A DNA stretch of 47,828 bases, taken from NCBI RefSeq assembly GCF_003073175.1, contig NZ_QBBX01000012.1:1-47828 (forward strand). The letters are read 5' to 3'. Below the pieces are notes generated by a model, which ran no database searches, was not told the origin of the DNA, and worked only from the letters and a program-made list of their open reading frames with translations. This DNA is from Peribacillus acanthi (lineage in GTDB: Bacteria; Bacillota; Bacilli; Bacillales; DSM-1321). The position numbers were made by a program, and so were the translations under genes. This document shows positions 26,784-36,512 of this stretch, in pieces; the stretch's first letter is position 1; each line of letters begins with the position of its first letter.

Positions 26784-26949
26784 ATATAAGAATACTAATC
26801 CACTTGAATTAGATTACTGCATAACTCTTTCATTTTTACCCATAAGCGCTCAATCATAAACAACATCCCTGAGCGATTGCTCATTCATTTCAAATGGCTT
26901 TAAGACCAAATCATAATAATAATTAGACCTTTTTCTAAATCTTGTAAAA

Positions 26950-26963
26950 GGATACCGCTTACA
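26950..26963 (-). promoter_or_regulatory. Second cre-like site at the distal citZ promoter
   Basis: TGTAAGCGGTATCC matches 13 of 14 cre positions and covers the expected start of transcription from the distal promoter. Confidence 0.5.
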
Positions 26964-26969
26964 TGTCCT

Positions 26970-26998
26970 ATTATAAACAATTATCTGATTTTTGTGAA
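26970..26998 (-). promoter_or_regulatory. Distal citZ promoter
   Basis: TTCACA (one mismatch to TTGACA), a 17-base spacer and a perfect TATAAT on the minus strand. It implies a citZ leader of about 320 bases. Confidence 0.6.
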
Positions 26999-27237
26999 TG
27001 AAAAGAACTTAAAATGTGAAAAAATTATTATTTTACCAGAAAAACATCTTTATGGTTTATTAATTTAATGAAAAAAAGCGTAAAGATTCATCCTACTGAA
27101 TAATTCCTAACGTATTAACAAGCTAATTAAGGTTTTATGTTATAAAAGATTGCAAAATGATGTAAATTGAAAAAAATATATAATAGAAGAAAGAAAGAAA
27201 AAGTCTATACCAGCAAAGCTTTAACACTATGGTTAAG
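26999..27237. other. AT-rich stretch between ytwI and the citZ promoter
   Basis: I see no credible gene or strong hairpin here. It presumably holds the 3' end of the ytwI transcript and upstream sequence for citZ. Confidence 0.4.
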
Positions 27238-27705
27238 TTAAAAATATGACTTGAAAAATTCAAATCCTTTCATGGCTAAATAAGCAATTCCCGCTCCTAT
27301 TAACGGGCCGACAGCCACTCCATTGAATAAAGCAACAGCTAGTATAGTACCAAATACTAAAGCAGTCGTAATATGTGGATCATCCACTAATAATGTTAGG
27401 CCACTTTTAGCTATAAGAGCTACAGCTATTCCAGCCCCTAAAGCTATCCATGCATAAGGTGATTTGATAGCATCAACTAATTGTTTGAATCCAATGCTTC
27501 CTGTGGCAATTGGAACAAGAACAGCAATCGTTATGACTGTTACTCCAAGATTTATTCCTTTTGCTTGAAGGAAAGGAAAAATCTTATCACCAAGCCCAAT
27601 CACCTTCACTATTAGTAGAAATCCAGATGCCACCATTAAAGAAGGATTCTTCGCAATCCACCCCACTACCAATAAAAGAGTCAAAAATAATAAAGAACCA
27701 CTCAT
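27238..27705 (-). CDS. ytwI: DUF441 family membrane protein YtwI
   Basis: A 155-residue hydrophobic protein with about four to five membrane segments. The highly conserved stretch FLQAKGINLGVTVITIAVL, followed by ATGSIGFKQL and TTALVFGTILAVALFNGVAVGPLIGAGIAYL, identifies DUF441; B. subtilis YtwI has almost the same sequence and length. The ATG has GGAGGGAAGGG upstream. The frame is open 26 codons earlier, but that is unconserved. Function unknown. It is divergent from ytvI. Confidence 0.88.
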   Translation of the reverse strand: MSGSLLFLTLLLVVGWIAKNPSLMVASGFLLIVKVIGLGDKIFPFLQAKGINLGVTVITIAVLVPIATGSIGFKQLVDAIKSPYAWIALGAGIAVALIAKSGLTLLVDDPHITTALVFGTILAVALFNGVAVGPLIGAGIAYLAMKGFEFFKSYF

Positions 27706-27815
27706 GAACGGCCCTTCCCTCCCTAGATAAAATTCAGAATTTATTTTCAAAAGAAACTTTTTTTCTTTATATACGTAGTACAATAAATAAAAGGAATCAA
27801 AAAGGAGGCACTGCT

Positions 27816-28937
27816 TTGAACCCTACATACATTTATCGGTTCGTACGCTTGTTCTTAGTCATTGGTATAGTGGCTTTATGTGCCATTACCATATATTATA
27901 CTTCTAAAGTTACCTACCCATTTATTATTGGTTTGATTATCGCATTTATGATTAATCCCCTCGTTGATTTTTTTGAGAAAAAAACTAGAATGCCAAGATC
28001 TCTCTCAGTGTTTGCAGCACTCATACTGATTATTGCCATCTTTACTGGTTTAATCGTACTATTAGTCTCCGAAATTGTTTCAGGTGCCAATTATCTGGCA
28101 AGGGTTGTACCTCAACATATTGAAGTCCTCATAGATTATACAGAGCAATTTATAGGCACACAAATCATTCCTATGTATCATCAATTTACCACGCTGTTTA
28201 ATAACCTTGAAGCTGGACAACAAGATACTATTATGGAAAATGTCCAAAACGCAGGCAAGAACATTGGAACGACTGTTGGTGATTTTATTCAAAACTTTTT
28301 TTCAAATATCCCAATTATCATAGGATGGTTTCCAAGTGCAGCAACGGTTTTGATTTTTTCCCTCCTAGCAACATTTTTCATAAGTAAAGACTGGTATCGT
28401 TTACGTAGATTAGCAAGTCGTTTTACTCCAAACAAAATGAAGCAAAGTGGCTCAAAAATCTTCGAAGATTTGAGAAAAGCTTTGTTTGGCTTTATAAAGG
28501 CACAATTAACTCTTATTTCTATCACAACAATCATCGTATTAATAGGGTTGCTTGTCTTACGGGTGGAGTACGCCATTACCATTGCATTAGTTGCGGGATT
28601 TGTTGATATACTACCATACTTGGGAACAGGAGCTGTATTTGTCCCGTGGATTATATATGAAGTTATAGCAGGGGAAATGAATTTGGCAGTTGGTCTGGGA
28701 GTCCTATATATCGTTGTACTCGTTCAAAGGCAGATCATGGAACCGAAGATTCTTTCATCGAGTATTGGTTTAGATCCATTAGCTACCTTAGTCGCTTTAT
28801 TCGTTGGATTTAAACTGATAGGTTTCCTCGGCCTGATTGTTGGTCCAGTGACACTAGTAATAATCAATACGCTTCATAAAAGTAACGTTTTCACTGATAT
28901 TTGGAGTTTCATTTTAGGAAAAAACAAAGAGTATTAA
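27816..28937 (+). CDS. ytvI: Sporulation integral membrane protein YtvI (AI-2E transporter family)
   Basis: A 373-residue protein with about eight membrane segments: paired helices at the N-terminus (residues about 10-50), one near 62-85, then five in the C-terminal half. The family-typical segment FVDILPYLGTGAVFVPW lies at about 260-277, and LSSSIGLDPLATLVALFVGFKLIGFLGLIVGP is in the last third. This is the AI-2E/PerM family; YtvI is the Bacillus member tied to sporulation. The start is TTG with AAAGGAGG 8 bases upstream. The transported substrate, if any, is unknown. One of the few plus-strand genes. Confidence 0.9.
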   Translation: MNPTYIYRFVRLFLVIGIVALCAITIYYTSKVTYPFIIGLIIAFMINPLVDFFEKKTRMPRSLSVFAALILIIAIFTGLIVLLVSEIVSGANYLARVVPQHIEVLIDYTEQFIGTQIIPMYHQFTTLFNNLEAGQQDTIMENVQNAGKNIGTTVGDFIQNFFSNIPIIIGWFPSAATVLIFSLLATFFISKDWYRLRRLASRFTPNKMKQSGSKIFEDLRKALFGFIKAQLTLISITTIIVLIGLLVLRVEYAITIALVAGFVDILPYLGTGAVFVPWIIYEVIAGEMNLAVGLGVLYIVVLVQRQIMEPKILSSSIGLDPLATLVALFVGFKLIGFLGLIVGPVTLVIINTLHKSNVFTDIWSFILGKNKEY

Positions 28938-28956
28938 ATAGACTTTACATCCATTC

Positions 28957-28985
28957 AAAAGGCTGACCTGAGGTCAGCCTTTTAT
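28957..28985. terminator. Bidirectional terminator between ytvI and fxsA
   Basis: The stem AAAGGCTGAC with GTCAGCCTTT has T-runs in both directions and serves both convergent genes; it overlaps the fxsA stop. Confidence 0.85.
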
Positions 28986-29368
28986 CGTATGATTTTTATA
29001 TTACCTTTATTAATCATATTCCGGAATGTCCGTATAATGAAGGGTCTTATCATGGCTCGAGTAGGTGGTAGCAAAAGGATGAAACCAATCGAATCAGTAA
29101 TGAAACCGGGTGTTAATAGTAGTACTCCACCTACTAAGATACAAATCCCGTCTATTATGGTGTTTTCTGGCATCTGACCATATTGCATTTGTCTCTGTGC
29201 CTGTCGGATTACTTCAAGACCTTGTTGTTTTGCAAGATAGGCACCTGTAATACCGGTCGCAATAATTAAGAGAATGGTAGGGAAGACTCCGATCGTTTTA
29301 CCTGCTGTTAGAAGAATTGCAATTTCTCCAGCAGGTATAATAATTAAAAATAATAACAAGTATCTCAT
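28982..29368 (-). CDS. fxsA: FxsA family membrane protein
   Basis: A 128-residue protein with hydrophobic helices at about 3-17, 25-43 and 75-97. It starts MRYLLLFLIIIPAGEIAILL and contains TGITGAYLAKQQGLEVIRQ and LLTPGFITDSIGFILLLPP, the FxsA signature. In E. coli FxsA overproduction counters F-plasmid exclusion of phage T7; its normal role is not known. In B. subtilis the gene is ytzA. GGGGAG precedes the ATG. A strong terminator separates it from pyk upstream. Confidence 0.88.
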   Translation of the reverse strand: MRYLLLFLIIIPAGEIAILLTAGKTIGVFPTILLIIATGITGAYLAKQQGLEVIRQAQRQMQYGQMPENTIIDGICILVGGVLLLTPGFITDSIGFILLLPPTRAMIRPFIIRTFRNMINKGNIKIIR

Positions 29369-29454
29369 TTTTAGACTCTCCCCTGTAAGATTTCTTTCTC
29401 ATTATACATGTACGAGCCAGAAGATAAAAAGATACAAGAATCTTTAAAGTACAG

Positions 29455-29495
29455 AAAAAAATGCCTGAATCATGTATCGATTCAGGCATTTTTTT
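29455..29495. terminator. Strong bidirectional terminator after pyk
   Basis: The 11-bp stem ATGCCTGAATC with GATTCAGGCAT is flanked by A and T runs on both sides, immediately after the pyk stop. Confidence 0.9.
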
Positions 29496-29498
29496 AAT

Positions 29499-31259
29499 TT
29501 ATAAAACGCTTGCCTTGCCTTCATTAATGAAGCCACGTAAAGCATCAACCGTCACTTCTTGGCCTTCCTTAAGTAATGTCATCGCTTCGCTAGCTCCGAC
29601 AATAACTGGGATACCTAAACTTAGCCCTACGACAGCGGCATGGCTTGTTAAACCACCTTCAACAGTTACCAATGCTGCACACTTTTCTATTGCAGGCATC
29701 ATTTCTTTATCCGAACCTAACGTGACAAGCACACTTTCTGGAGTGACTTTTTTAATAGCCTCTTCAGCATTTTTTGCAAGGACAACTTTTCCTGTTGCAG
29801 ATTTTCTACCGATTCCTTGTGCTTTAAGGATTGTATTTCCTAGTACATGGATTTTCATTAAGTTTGTTGTACCTGTTTCTCCAACTGGCACACCAGCAGT
29901 AATTACTACAAGATCCCCATGTGAAACGAGCCCAGAATTTAAGCTTTCTTGAATGGCGATATCCAACATATCGTCAGTAGAATTTGCTCTCGGTCCAATT
30001 TGAGGATAGACTCCCCACACTAGTGCCAATCGTCGTGAAACACGTTCGTTTGAAGTAACAGCCACAATCGGAGCTTTAGGACGATATTTTGAAATCATGC
30101 GTGCAGTATGACCACTTTCTGTAGGAGTGATGATGGCTCCTGCATCTAAATTCAATGTTGTATGTGCAACCGATTGCCCAATGGCATCCGTAATATTACA
30201 CTCATTGTCTTTACTACGCATTGATAAAATTTCTTTATGATTCAAAGCTGTTTCAGCGCGTGAAGCAATGTTGTTCATCGTTTGGACAGCCTCAACAGGG
30301 TAACTTCCTGCAGCTGTTTCACCCGATAACATGATTGCATCCGTTCCATCAAAAATCGCATTCGCAACATCTGAAGCTTCTGCACGTGTTGGTCTAGGAT
30401 TTCTTTGCATAGAATCAAGCATTTGGGTAGCTGTTATAACAGGCTTGCCCAAGGCATTACATTTCTTGATTAAGTCTTTTTGAACCAATGGAACTTCTTC
30501 AGCAGGAATTTCTACACCTAAATCCCCACGTGCGACCATTAGACCATCGGAAACTTCAAGAATTTCATCAATTTTATCTACGCCTTCTTGGTTTTCAATC
30601 TTAGGAATGATTTGGATGTGAGATGCATTATTTTTTTCTAGTAGTTCACGAATTTCCAATACATCCGAAGCGCGTCGTACGAAAGAAGCAGCTATGAAGT
30701 CAATATCTTGGCTAATACCAAAAATAATGTCCTGTGCATCCTTTTCTGTTATACCTGGAAGATTTACCGCTACTCCTGGTACGTTCACGCCTTTTTTATT
30801 CTTTAAAGTTCCGCTATTCAATACATTTGTATGGATTTCTCTAGCATCACGATCAATCTTTGTGACTTCTAATCCAATTAATCCATCATCAAGCAAGATT
30901 CTTGTACCTACGTGAATATCCTCAATCAATCCATCATATGTAATGGAAAATTTCTCTGCTGTACCTAAAACTTCTTTCATAGAAATAATGACTTGAGAAC
31001 CAGTTTTCAATTCAATCGCGTCATTTTCCATATTATGTGTCCGAATTTCAGGACCTTTTGTATCTAGTAGGATGGCAACATTTTTGCCGGTCTTTTCAGA
31101 TGCCTTTCTAATATTTTGAATTCTTGCAGCATGCTCTTCGTGACTTCCATGAGAAAAATTCAGTCTTGATACATTCATTCCAGCTTCAATTAAACTGCAA
31201 AGTTTTTCAACCGTTTCACTTGCTGGCCCAATTGTACAAACAATTTTCGTTTTGCGCAT
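29499..31259 (-). CDS. pyk: Pyruvate kinase
   Basis: Last step of glycolysis: PEP plus ADP to pyruvate plus ATP. The 586 residues include the normal kinase body and the extra C-terminal PEP-utilising swivel domain found in Bacillus and Geobacillus ([20 protein letters not shown]). The body has [24 protein letters not shown], the metal-binding [13 protein letters not shown] and [12 protein letters not shown], and [18 protein letters not shown] precedes the ATG. It lies 30 bases after pfkA, forming the classical pfkA-pyk operon. Confidence 0.97.
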   Translation of the reverse strand: MRKTKIVCTIGPASETVEKLCSLIEAGMNVSRLNFSHGSHEEHAARIQNIRKASEKTGKNVAILLDTKGPEIRTHNMENDAIELKTGSQVIISMKEVLGTAEKFSITYDGLIEDIHVGTRILLDDGLIGLEVTKIDRDAREIHTNVLNSGTLKNKKGVNVPGVAVNLPGITEKDAQDIIFGISQDIDFIAASFVRRASDVLEIRELLEKNNASHIQIIPKIENQEGVDKIDEILEVSDGLMVARGDLGVEIPAEEVPLVQKDLIKKCNALGKPVITATQMLDSMQRNPRPTRAEASDVANAIFDGTDAIMLSGETAAGSYPVEAVQTMNNIASRAETALNHKEILSMRSKDNECNITDAIGQSVAHTTLNLDAGAIITPTESGHTARMISKYRPKAPIVAVTSNERVSRRLALVWGVYPQIGPRANSTDDMLDIAIQESLNSGLVSHGDLVVITAGVPVGETGTTNLMKIHVLGNTILKAQGIGRKSATGKVVLAKNAEEAIKKVTPESVLVTLGSDKEMMPAIEKCAALVTVEGGLTSHAAVVGLSLGIPVIVGASEAMTLLKEGQEVTVDALRGFINEGKASVL

Positions 31260-31289
31260 GAATAGTATTCCTCCTTTAACTAAATTAGA

Positions 31290-32264
<975 letters not shown>

Positions 32265-32330
32265 TTACATTCCTTCCTTAAAAAAGGTTGGAGGAATTCG
32301 CTTTATGTACATATACCCAAAATCAATCCT

Positions 32331-32336
32331 ATTATA
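32331..32336 (-). promoter_or_regulatory. Candidate -10 element for pfkA-pyk
   Basis: A perfect TATAAT lies about 80 bases before pfkA, but the -35 region is poor. It may need an activator or another promoter may be used. Confidence 0.35.
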
Positions 32337-32518
32337 TCCTTTGCAAAAACTAGAGATTTTATTTTGTTCTTTTTTACTGAACAAGTCATATGTACCTCTA
32401 GATTTTACAGTTCTCGATGTTGTAATTCCGATTCTCGCGTTTCTCATTCTAAGGTACTTGAACCTATTCGTAAAGCATATTTATTCATCTTTTAACAAAA
32501 TTTTAATTGTCTTTAAAT

Positions 32519-32531
32519 TGAAAGCGTTTCA
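32519..32531. promoter_or_regulatory. cre-like palindrome upstream of pfkA
   Basis: TGAAAGCGTTTCA is one base short of a perfect 14-bp cre palindrome. It lies about 190 bases upstream of the candidate -10, in the gap between the accA terminator and pfkA. Confidence 0.3.
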
Positions 32532-32552
32532 CTTACTAAAATGTTCTAAATA

Positions 32553-32584
32553 GATAAAACGTGTTGCCGGTAAAGGCAACACGC
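32553..32584 (-). terminator. Terminator after accA
   Basis: CGTGTTGCC with GGCAACACG around TTTACC, followed by TTTTATC on the minus strand. Confidence 0.88.
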
Positions 32585-32602
32585 AAATAATATATTATGG
32601 TA

Positions 32603-33580
32603 TTATTTCACTTCTGAATATTCTTTGGACTCCGAAAATTTACCAATTTGTTTAAACTTTTGATAACGGTCTTGAATTAGTTTTCGCTCATCCTTTTTCA
32701 TGAGATCTTTTAAGGATGCCATAATTACTTCACCCATTAGTATAGATTGAAGTTTAGGATCCTTATGAGCCCCACCCTTTACTTCAGGAATGATTTCATC
32801 CACTACTCCAAGCTCTTTTAAATCTGGTGCAGTGATTTTCATACTTTCGGCTGCTTTTTTGGCTAATGTAGCATCTTTCCAAAGGATTGTTGCTGCGCCT
32901 TCTGGTGAAATTACAGAATAAGTAGAGTTTTCCAACATATAGATTTTATCAGTTACTCCAAGTGCAAGAGCTCCACCGCTTCCACCTTCCCCGATAACAA
33001 TCGAGATAACTGGCACCTTCAGTCCTGCCATTTCAAAAAGATTTTTTGCAATGGCTTCACTTTGACCTCTTTGTTCTGCTGCTTTACCAGGATAAGCCCC
33101 TTTAGTATCGATAAAGCAAATGATAGGTCGGTTAAACTTTTCAGCCTGCTTCATAAGTCTCAATGCTTTTCTATAACCTTCAGGGTGTGGCATGCCAAAG
33201 TTACGTCGAATATTTTCTTTCGTATCCTTACCACGCTGATGACCAATGATCGTTACCGGCAGACCTTTAAATTTTGCAATTCCACCAACAATAGCAGCAT
33301 CATCAGCAAAACCACGGTCACCATGACACTCAAAAAAGTCAGTGAACAAATAGGAAATATAATCTAATGTGGTTGGCCTTCCAGGGTGTCTAGCTACCTG
33401 AACACGGTCCCAAGGTTTCATATTGTCATAAATTTCGTTTTCAAGTTTTTCGAGTCTACCTTCAAGCTTTTCGATCTCAGAAGATAAATCAACCTCAGCT
33501 TCTTCTGTCAAACTTTTCAATTCATCGATTTTCTTACGAAGCTCTATGATTGGACGTTCAAACTCTAATTCTCCTACCAT
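32603..33580 (-). CDS. accA: Acetyl-CoA carboxylase carboxyltransferase subunit alpha
   Basis: With AccD it transfers CO2 from biotin to acetyl-CoA, making malonyl-CoA for fatty-acid synthesis. The 325-residue protein has an N-terminal helical region, then [52 protein letters not shown] and [13 protein letters not shown], the carboxyltransferase core. Its ATG lies within the end of accD (7-base overlap), consistent with coupled translation of the two subunits. Confidence 0.97.
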   Translation of the reverse strand: MVGELEFERPIIELRKKIDELKSLTEEAEVDLSSEIEKLEGRLEKLENEIYDNMKPWDRVQVARHPGRPTTLDYISYLFTDFFECHGDRGFADDAAIVGGIAKFKGLPVTIIGHQRGKDTKENIRRNFGMPHPEGYRKALRLMKQAEKFNRPIICFIDTKGAYPGKAAEQRGQSEAIAKNLFEMAGLKVPVISIVIGEGGSGGALALGVTDKIYMLENSTYSVISPEGAATILWKDATLAKKAAESMKITAPDLKELGVVDEIIPEVKGGAHKDPKLQSILMGEVIMASLKDLMKKDERKLIQDRYQKFKQIGKFSESKEYSEVK

Positions 33581-34443
33581 TGAATGTCACCACCCGGGGT
33601 ATGGATTTCTAAAATCGTTACTAGCTTTTCTTTTAGTTCAGTTCTTGGTATAACTGCATCTAATTGACCGTGCTTTAATAGGAACTCGGAAGTCTGGAAA
33701 TCTTCTGGGAGTTCTTCACGAATGGTTTGCTCAATAACACTTCTTCCTGCAAAACCAATAAGAGCACCAGGCTCTGCAAGGTTATAGTCACCAAGTGAAG
33801 CGAAACTCGCTGAAACTCCTCCAGTTGTTGGATGGGTCATGACTGATATAATCAAACCACCATCTTCACTGAATAGTTTAAGCGCTGCACTTGTTTTTGC
33901 CATTTGCATCAAGCTAAGTATTCCTTCTTGCATTCTTGCACCACCAGAAGCTGTGAAAATAATAAACGGAACCATTAATTCATGGGCTTTTTCAATGGCA
34001 CGAGTGATTTTTTCTCCGACAACTGAACCCATACTTCCCATACGGAAATTGGCATCCATAATTGCCACAACCACTTTCATGCCTTCCATAGTGCCTGTTC
34101 CTGTCATTACCGCTTCGTTTAAGTTCGCCTTCACCTTATCCTTTTCAAGCTTTTCCAAATAATCAGGAAAACCAAGTGGATTTTCAGAAACCATTTCTGA
34201 ATCCAATTCGACAAAGGTGTCCAGATCAAACAAGCTGTCTATTCTTTCAAAAGCATTCATTCGATGGTGGTAACCACAATGAGAACATACCTTCAGATTT
34301 TTTAAAAGTTCTTTCGTATACATGATTTTTTTACAGTTTGGACATTTTGTCATGATTCCTTCGGGCACATCCTGCTTATCACGCTCAGAAGGAATAGTTG
34401 CATACTTTTTCTTTTTAGATTTTGAAAATAGCTCTTTAAGCAA
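33574..34443 (-). CDS. accD: Acetyl-CoA carboxylase carboxyltransferase subunit beta
   Basis: The 289-residue partner of AccA. An N-terminal zinc ribbon has the Cys4 set CPNCKKIMY and [10 protein letters not shown], which binds nucleic acid and substrate in the E. coli enzyme. The crotonase-like core follows, with [19 protein letters not shown] and [20 protein letters not shown]. The start is TTG with GGGAGG 8 bases upstream. It is downstream of the GntR-type regulator gene by 88 bases; whether it shares the ytsJ transcript cannot be told. Confidence 0.97.
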   Translation of the reverse strand: MLKELFSKSKKKKYATIPSERDKQDVPEGIMTKCPNCKKIMYTKELLKNLKVCSHCGYHHRMNAFERIDSLFDLDTFVELDSEMVSENPLGFPDYLEKLEKDKVKANLNEAVMTGTGTMEGMKVVVAIMDANFRMGSMGSVVGEKITRAIEKAHELMVPFIIFTASGGARMQEGILSLMQMAKTSAALKLFSEDGGLIISVMTHPTTGGVSASFASLGDYNLAEPGALIGFAGRSVIEQTIREELPEDFQTSEFLLKHGQLDAVIPRTELKEKLVTILEIHTPGGDIQW

Positions 34444-34531
34444 GAGGAATCCTCCCTTTGTCGTTAAATCTCCAGATCATGCCTGTCCTATTACTTTACA
34501 CGACAGAAAATAAAAAGATTGTAAAAACGTG

Positions 34532-35176
34532 TCAGTGTGGTTTCGACAATTTTCTGATTCTATATAAATAGGTCTCTACCATTCTTGATTCCTCTTTAAC
34601 TTGTAATGCTTCTAAAAGATCTAAATACGAATCCTTATCTGCAGTTGTAACATCCCTTTTGGTTGATCGATCATACGAATGGATCACTCGCCAAATTCGT
34701 TCTAACAACTTATTGGGAGTTTTAGTAGCAATGGCTTCAAAAAAGGAGGAATCATCGAAAGAATGACTATTGGCCCAATGAATCAATTGGTCTATTTCTT
34801 CCTTTTGAGACCTATGAATTAAAACTTTTAGGCAATCCAGTTCGATTAATTGTTTCGTTTCGGAGAGATCATCGATTGTTTTTTTATCTTGAAGAAAAAA
34901 AGCTCCAAGCAAGTCTACTAGTCGATGCTCTTGGAAGTTCTTGATGTACGTTCCTTCTCCACGTCTTGTTTCAATTAGGCCTAGCAATTCCAAGGCACGC
35001 AATGCTTCACGGACTGAAGACCGACCTACACTAAGTCGGTCCGATAACTCCCTTTCTGAGGGGATTTTATCTCCTGGTACAAGTCCGTCCGCATCAATCA
35101 TTGCTCGAAGTTTTTCGACAATGTCTAAATATATTTTAGAGGAAGCATTTGAATTAGTTGTCAAAATTACATTCAC
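34532..35176 (-). CDS. GntR/FadR-subfamily transcriptional regulator
   Basis: A 214-residue regulator. The N-terminal winged helix reads KIYLDIVEKLRAMI, then PGDKIPSERELSDRLSVGRSSVREALRALELLGLIETRRGEGTYI, the GntR signature. The helical C-terminal half (about 80-214) fits an FCD-type effector domain but lacks an obvious full set of metal-binding histidines. The GTG start overlaps the ytsJ stop (GTGA), so it is translationally coupled to malic enzyme. A palindrome of the FadR-subfamily operator type lies just downstream of the operon promoter, suggesting autorepression. The effector is unknown. As I recall, B. subtilis 168 has accD next to ytsJ without it. Confidence 0.88.
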   Translation of the reverse strand: MNVILTTNSNASSKIYLDIVEKLRAMIDADGLVPGDKIPSERELSDRLSVGRSSVREALRALELLGLIETRRGEGTYIKNFQEHRLVDLLGAFFLQDKKTIDDLSETKQLIELDCLKVLIHRSQKEEIDQLIHWANSHSFDDSSFFEAIATKTPNKLLERIWRVIHSYDRSTKRDVTTADKDSYLDLLEALQVKEESRMVETYLYRIRKLSKPH

Positions 35177-36408
35177 TCTTTTCCGATAATGGCAAGTTTA
35201 CGTGTTTTTTCTTTTATTTCTTCTGGATCTACCTTTAAACGCGCAACACCTGTTTCCATTGCTGCCTTCGCAACCGCTGCAGCCACTTCTGGTGCGACCC
35301 TAGGATCAAATGGTGCAGGAATTACATAATCTGCATTCAATTCGGATTCTTCAATTAGTCCTGCAATTGCTTCTACAGCAGCGACTTTCATTTTTTCGTT
35401 TATATGTGTTGCACGAACATCAAGAGCTCCACGGAAAATACCCGGGAATGCTAATACGTTATTTACTTGGTTAGGGAAATCCGAACGGCCAGTCCCTACA
35501 ACTTTAGCTCCTGCTTCCTTTGCCTCACTCGGCATGATTTCTGGTACAGGGTTAGCCATAGCAAAAATAATCGGATCTACATTCATAGAGCGAATCATGT
35601 CCTGTGTCAGAGCACCAGCGACTGAAACACCAATAAAAACATCTGTTCCTCGCATAACTTCTTCTAAGCTTCCAGACAGTTTGTCGCGATTTGTAATTTT
35701 TGCAACTTGATCCTTGATGTCATTCATGCCAAATGGGCGACCCTCGTAGATAGCTCCTTTTGAGTCGCACATGATGATGTCTCGAACACCATAGCTATAT
35801 AGAAGTTTGATAATTGCGATACCAGCAGCTCCCGCTCCGTTCGCGACAACTTTTATTTCAGACATTGATTTTCCAATAAGTTTTAATGCGTTCACTAAAC
35901 CAGCTACAGTTACGATGGCTGTTCCATGCTGGTCATCGTGGAAAATTGGAATATTTGTTTCTTTTTTCAATCTTTCTTCTATAACAAAGCAGTTTGGCGC
36001 TGCTATATCCTCAAGGTTAACTCCACCAAAAGTTGGTTCCATTAACTTTACTGTTTCAATGATTTTTTCAACATCTGTCGTTTTCAAACAGATTGGAAAA
36101 GCATCGACACCAGCGAAGCTTTTAAATAAAACAGCTTTCCCTTCCATAACTGGAAGTGCTGCTTCAGGACCAATATTTCCAAGCCCTAAAACTGCTGTAC
36201 CATCTGAAACTACTGCGACTGTATTGCCTTTTATTGTATAGTCATATACCGTTTCTGGTTTATCATAAATATCCTTACAAGGCTCTGCCACACCTGGAGA
36301 ATAAGCTAAACTTAAGTCATTTGCATTTCGAACAGGCACCTTAGATACCGTTTCTAGCTTTCCCTTGTTGATGCGATGCATGTGCAAAGCTTCTTCTCTT
36401 AATGTCAA
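35173..36408 (-). CDS. ytsJ: NAD(P)-dependent malic enzyme
   Basis: Decarboxylates malate to pyruvate with reduction of NAD(P). The 411-residue short bacterial form has LSLAYSPGVAEPCKDI near the N-terminus, the metal site in IFHDDQHGTAIVT, the dinucleotide fold VVANGAGAAGIAII and NPVPEIMP toward the end. Length and gene order match YtsJ, the NADP-linked growth enzyme of B. subtilis. The start is TTG with AAGGAG about 10 bases upstream. It is first in an operon with the GntR-type regulator. Confidence 0.94.
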   Translation of the reverse strand: MTLREEALHMHRINKGKLETVSKVPVRNANDLSLAYSPGVAEPCKDIYDKPETVYDYTIKGNTVAVVSDGTAVLGLGNIGPEAALPVMEGKAVLFKSFAGVDAFPICLKTTDVEKIIETVKLMEPTFGGVNLEDIAAPNCFVIEERLKKETNIPIFHDDQHGTAIVTVAGLVNALKLIGKSMSEIKVVANGAGAAGIAIIKLLYSYGVRDIIMCDSKGAIYEGRPFGMNDIKDQVAKITNRDKLSGSLEEVMRGTDVFIGVSVAGALTQDMIRSMNVDPIIFAMANPVPEIMPSEAKEAGAKVVGTGRSDFPNQVNNVLAFPGIFRGALDVRATHINEKMKVAAVEAIAGLIEESELNADYVIPAPFDPRVAPEVAAAVAKAAMETGVARLKVDPEEIKEKTRKLAIIGKE

Positions 36409-36454
36409 CGTAATTCACTCCTTAGATTATCAACAATCTAACCAATAATCCTAA

Positions 36455-36467
36455 GTGGTCAGACCAC
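36455..36467. promoter_or_regulatory. Probable GntR/FadR-type operator of ytsJ
   Basis: GTGGTC-A-GACCAC is a perfect 13-bp palindrome with the TGGTCnGACCA core used by FadR-subfamily GntR proteins. It sits about 10-20 bases downstream of the expected transcription start of ytsJ, where a repressor would block elongation or initiation. Confidence 0.65.
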
Positions 36468-36482
36468 GTCATCTTCTAATAC

Positions 36483-36510
36483 ACTATATCACAAGATTTT
36501 AGGATGTAAA
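36483..36510 (-). promoter_or_regulatory. Sigma-A promoter of ytsJ
   Basis: TTTACA, a 16-base spacer and TATAGT on the minus strand, starting just past the dnaE stop. Confidence 0.55.
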
Positions 36511-36512
36511 GG

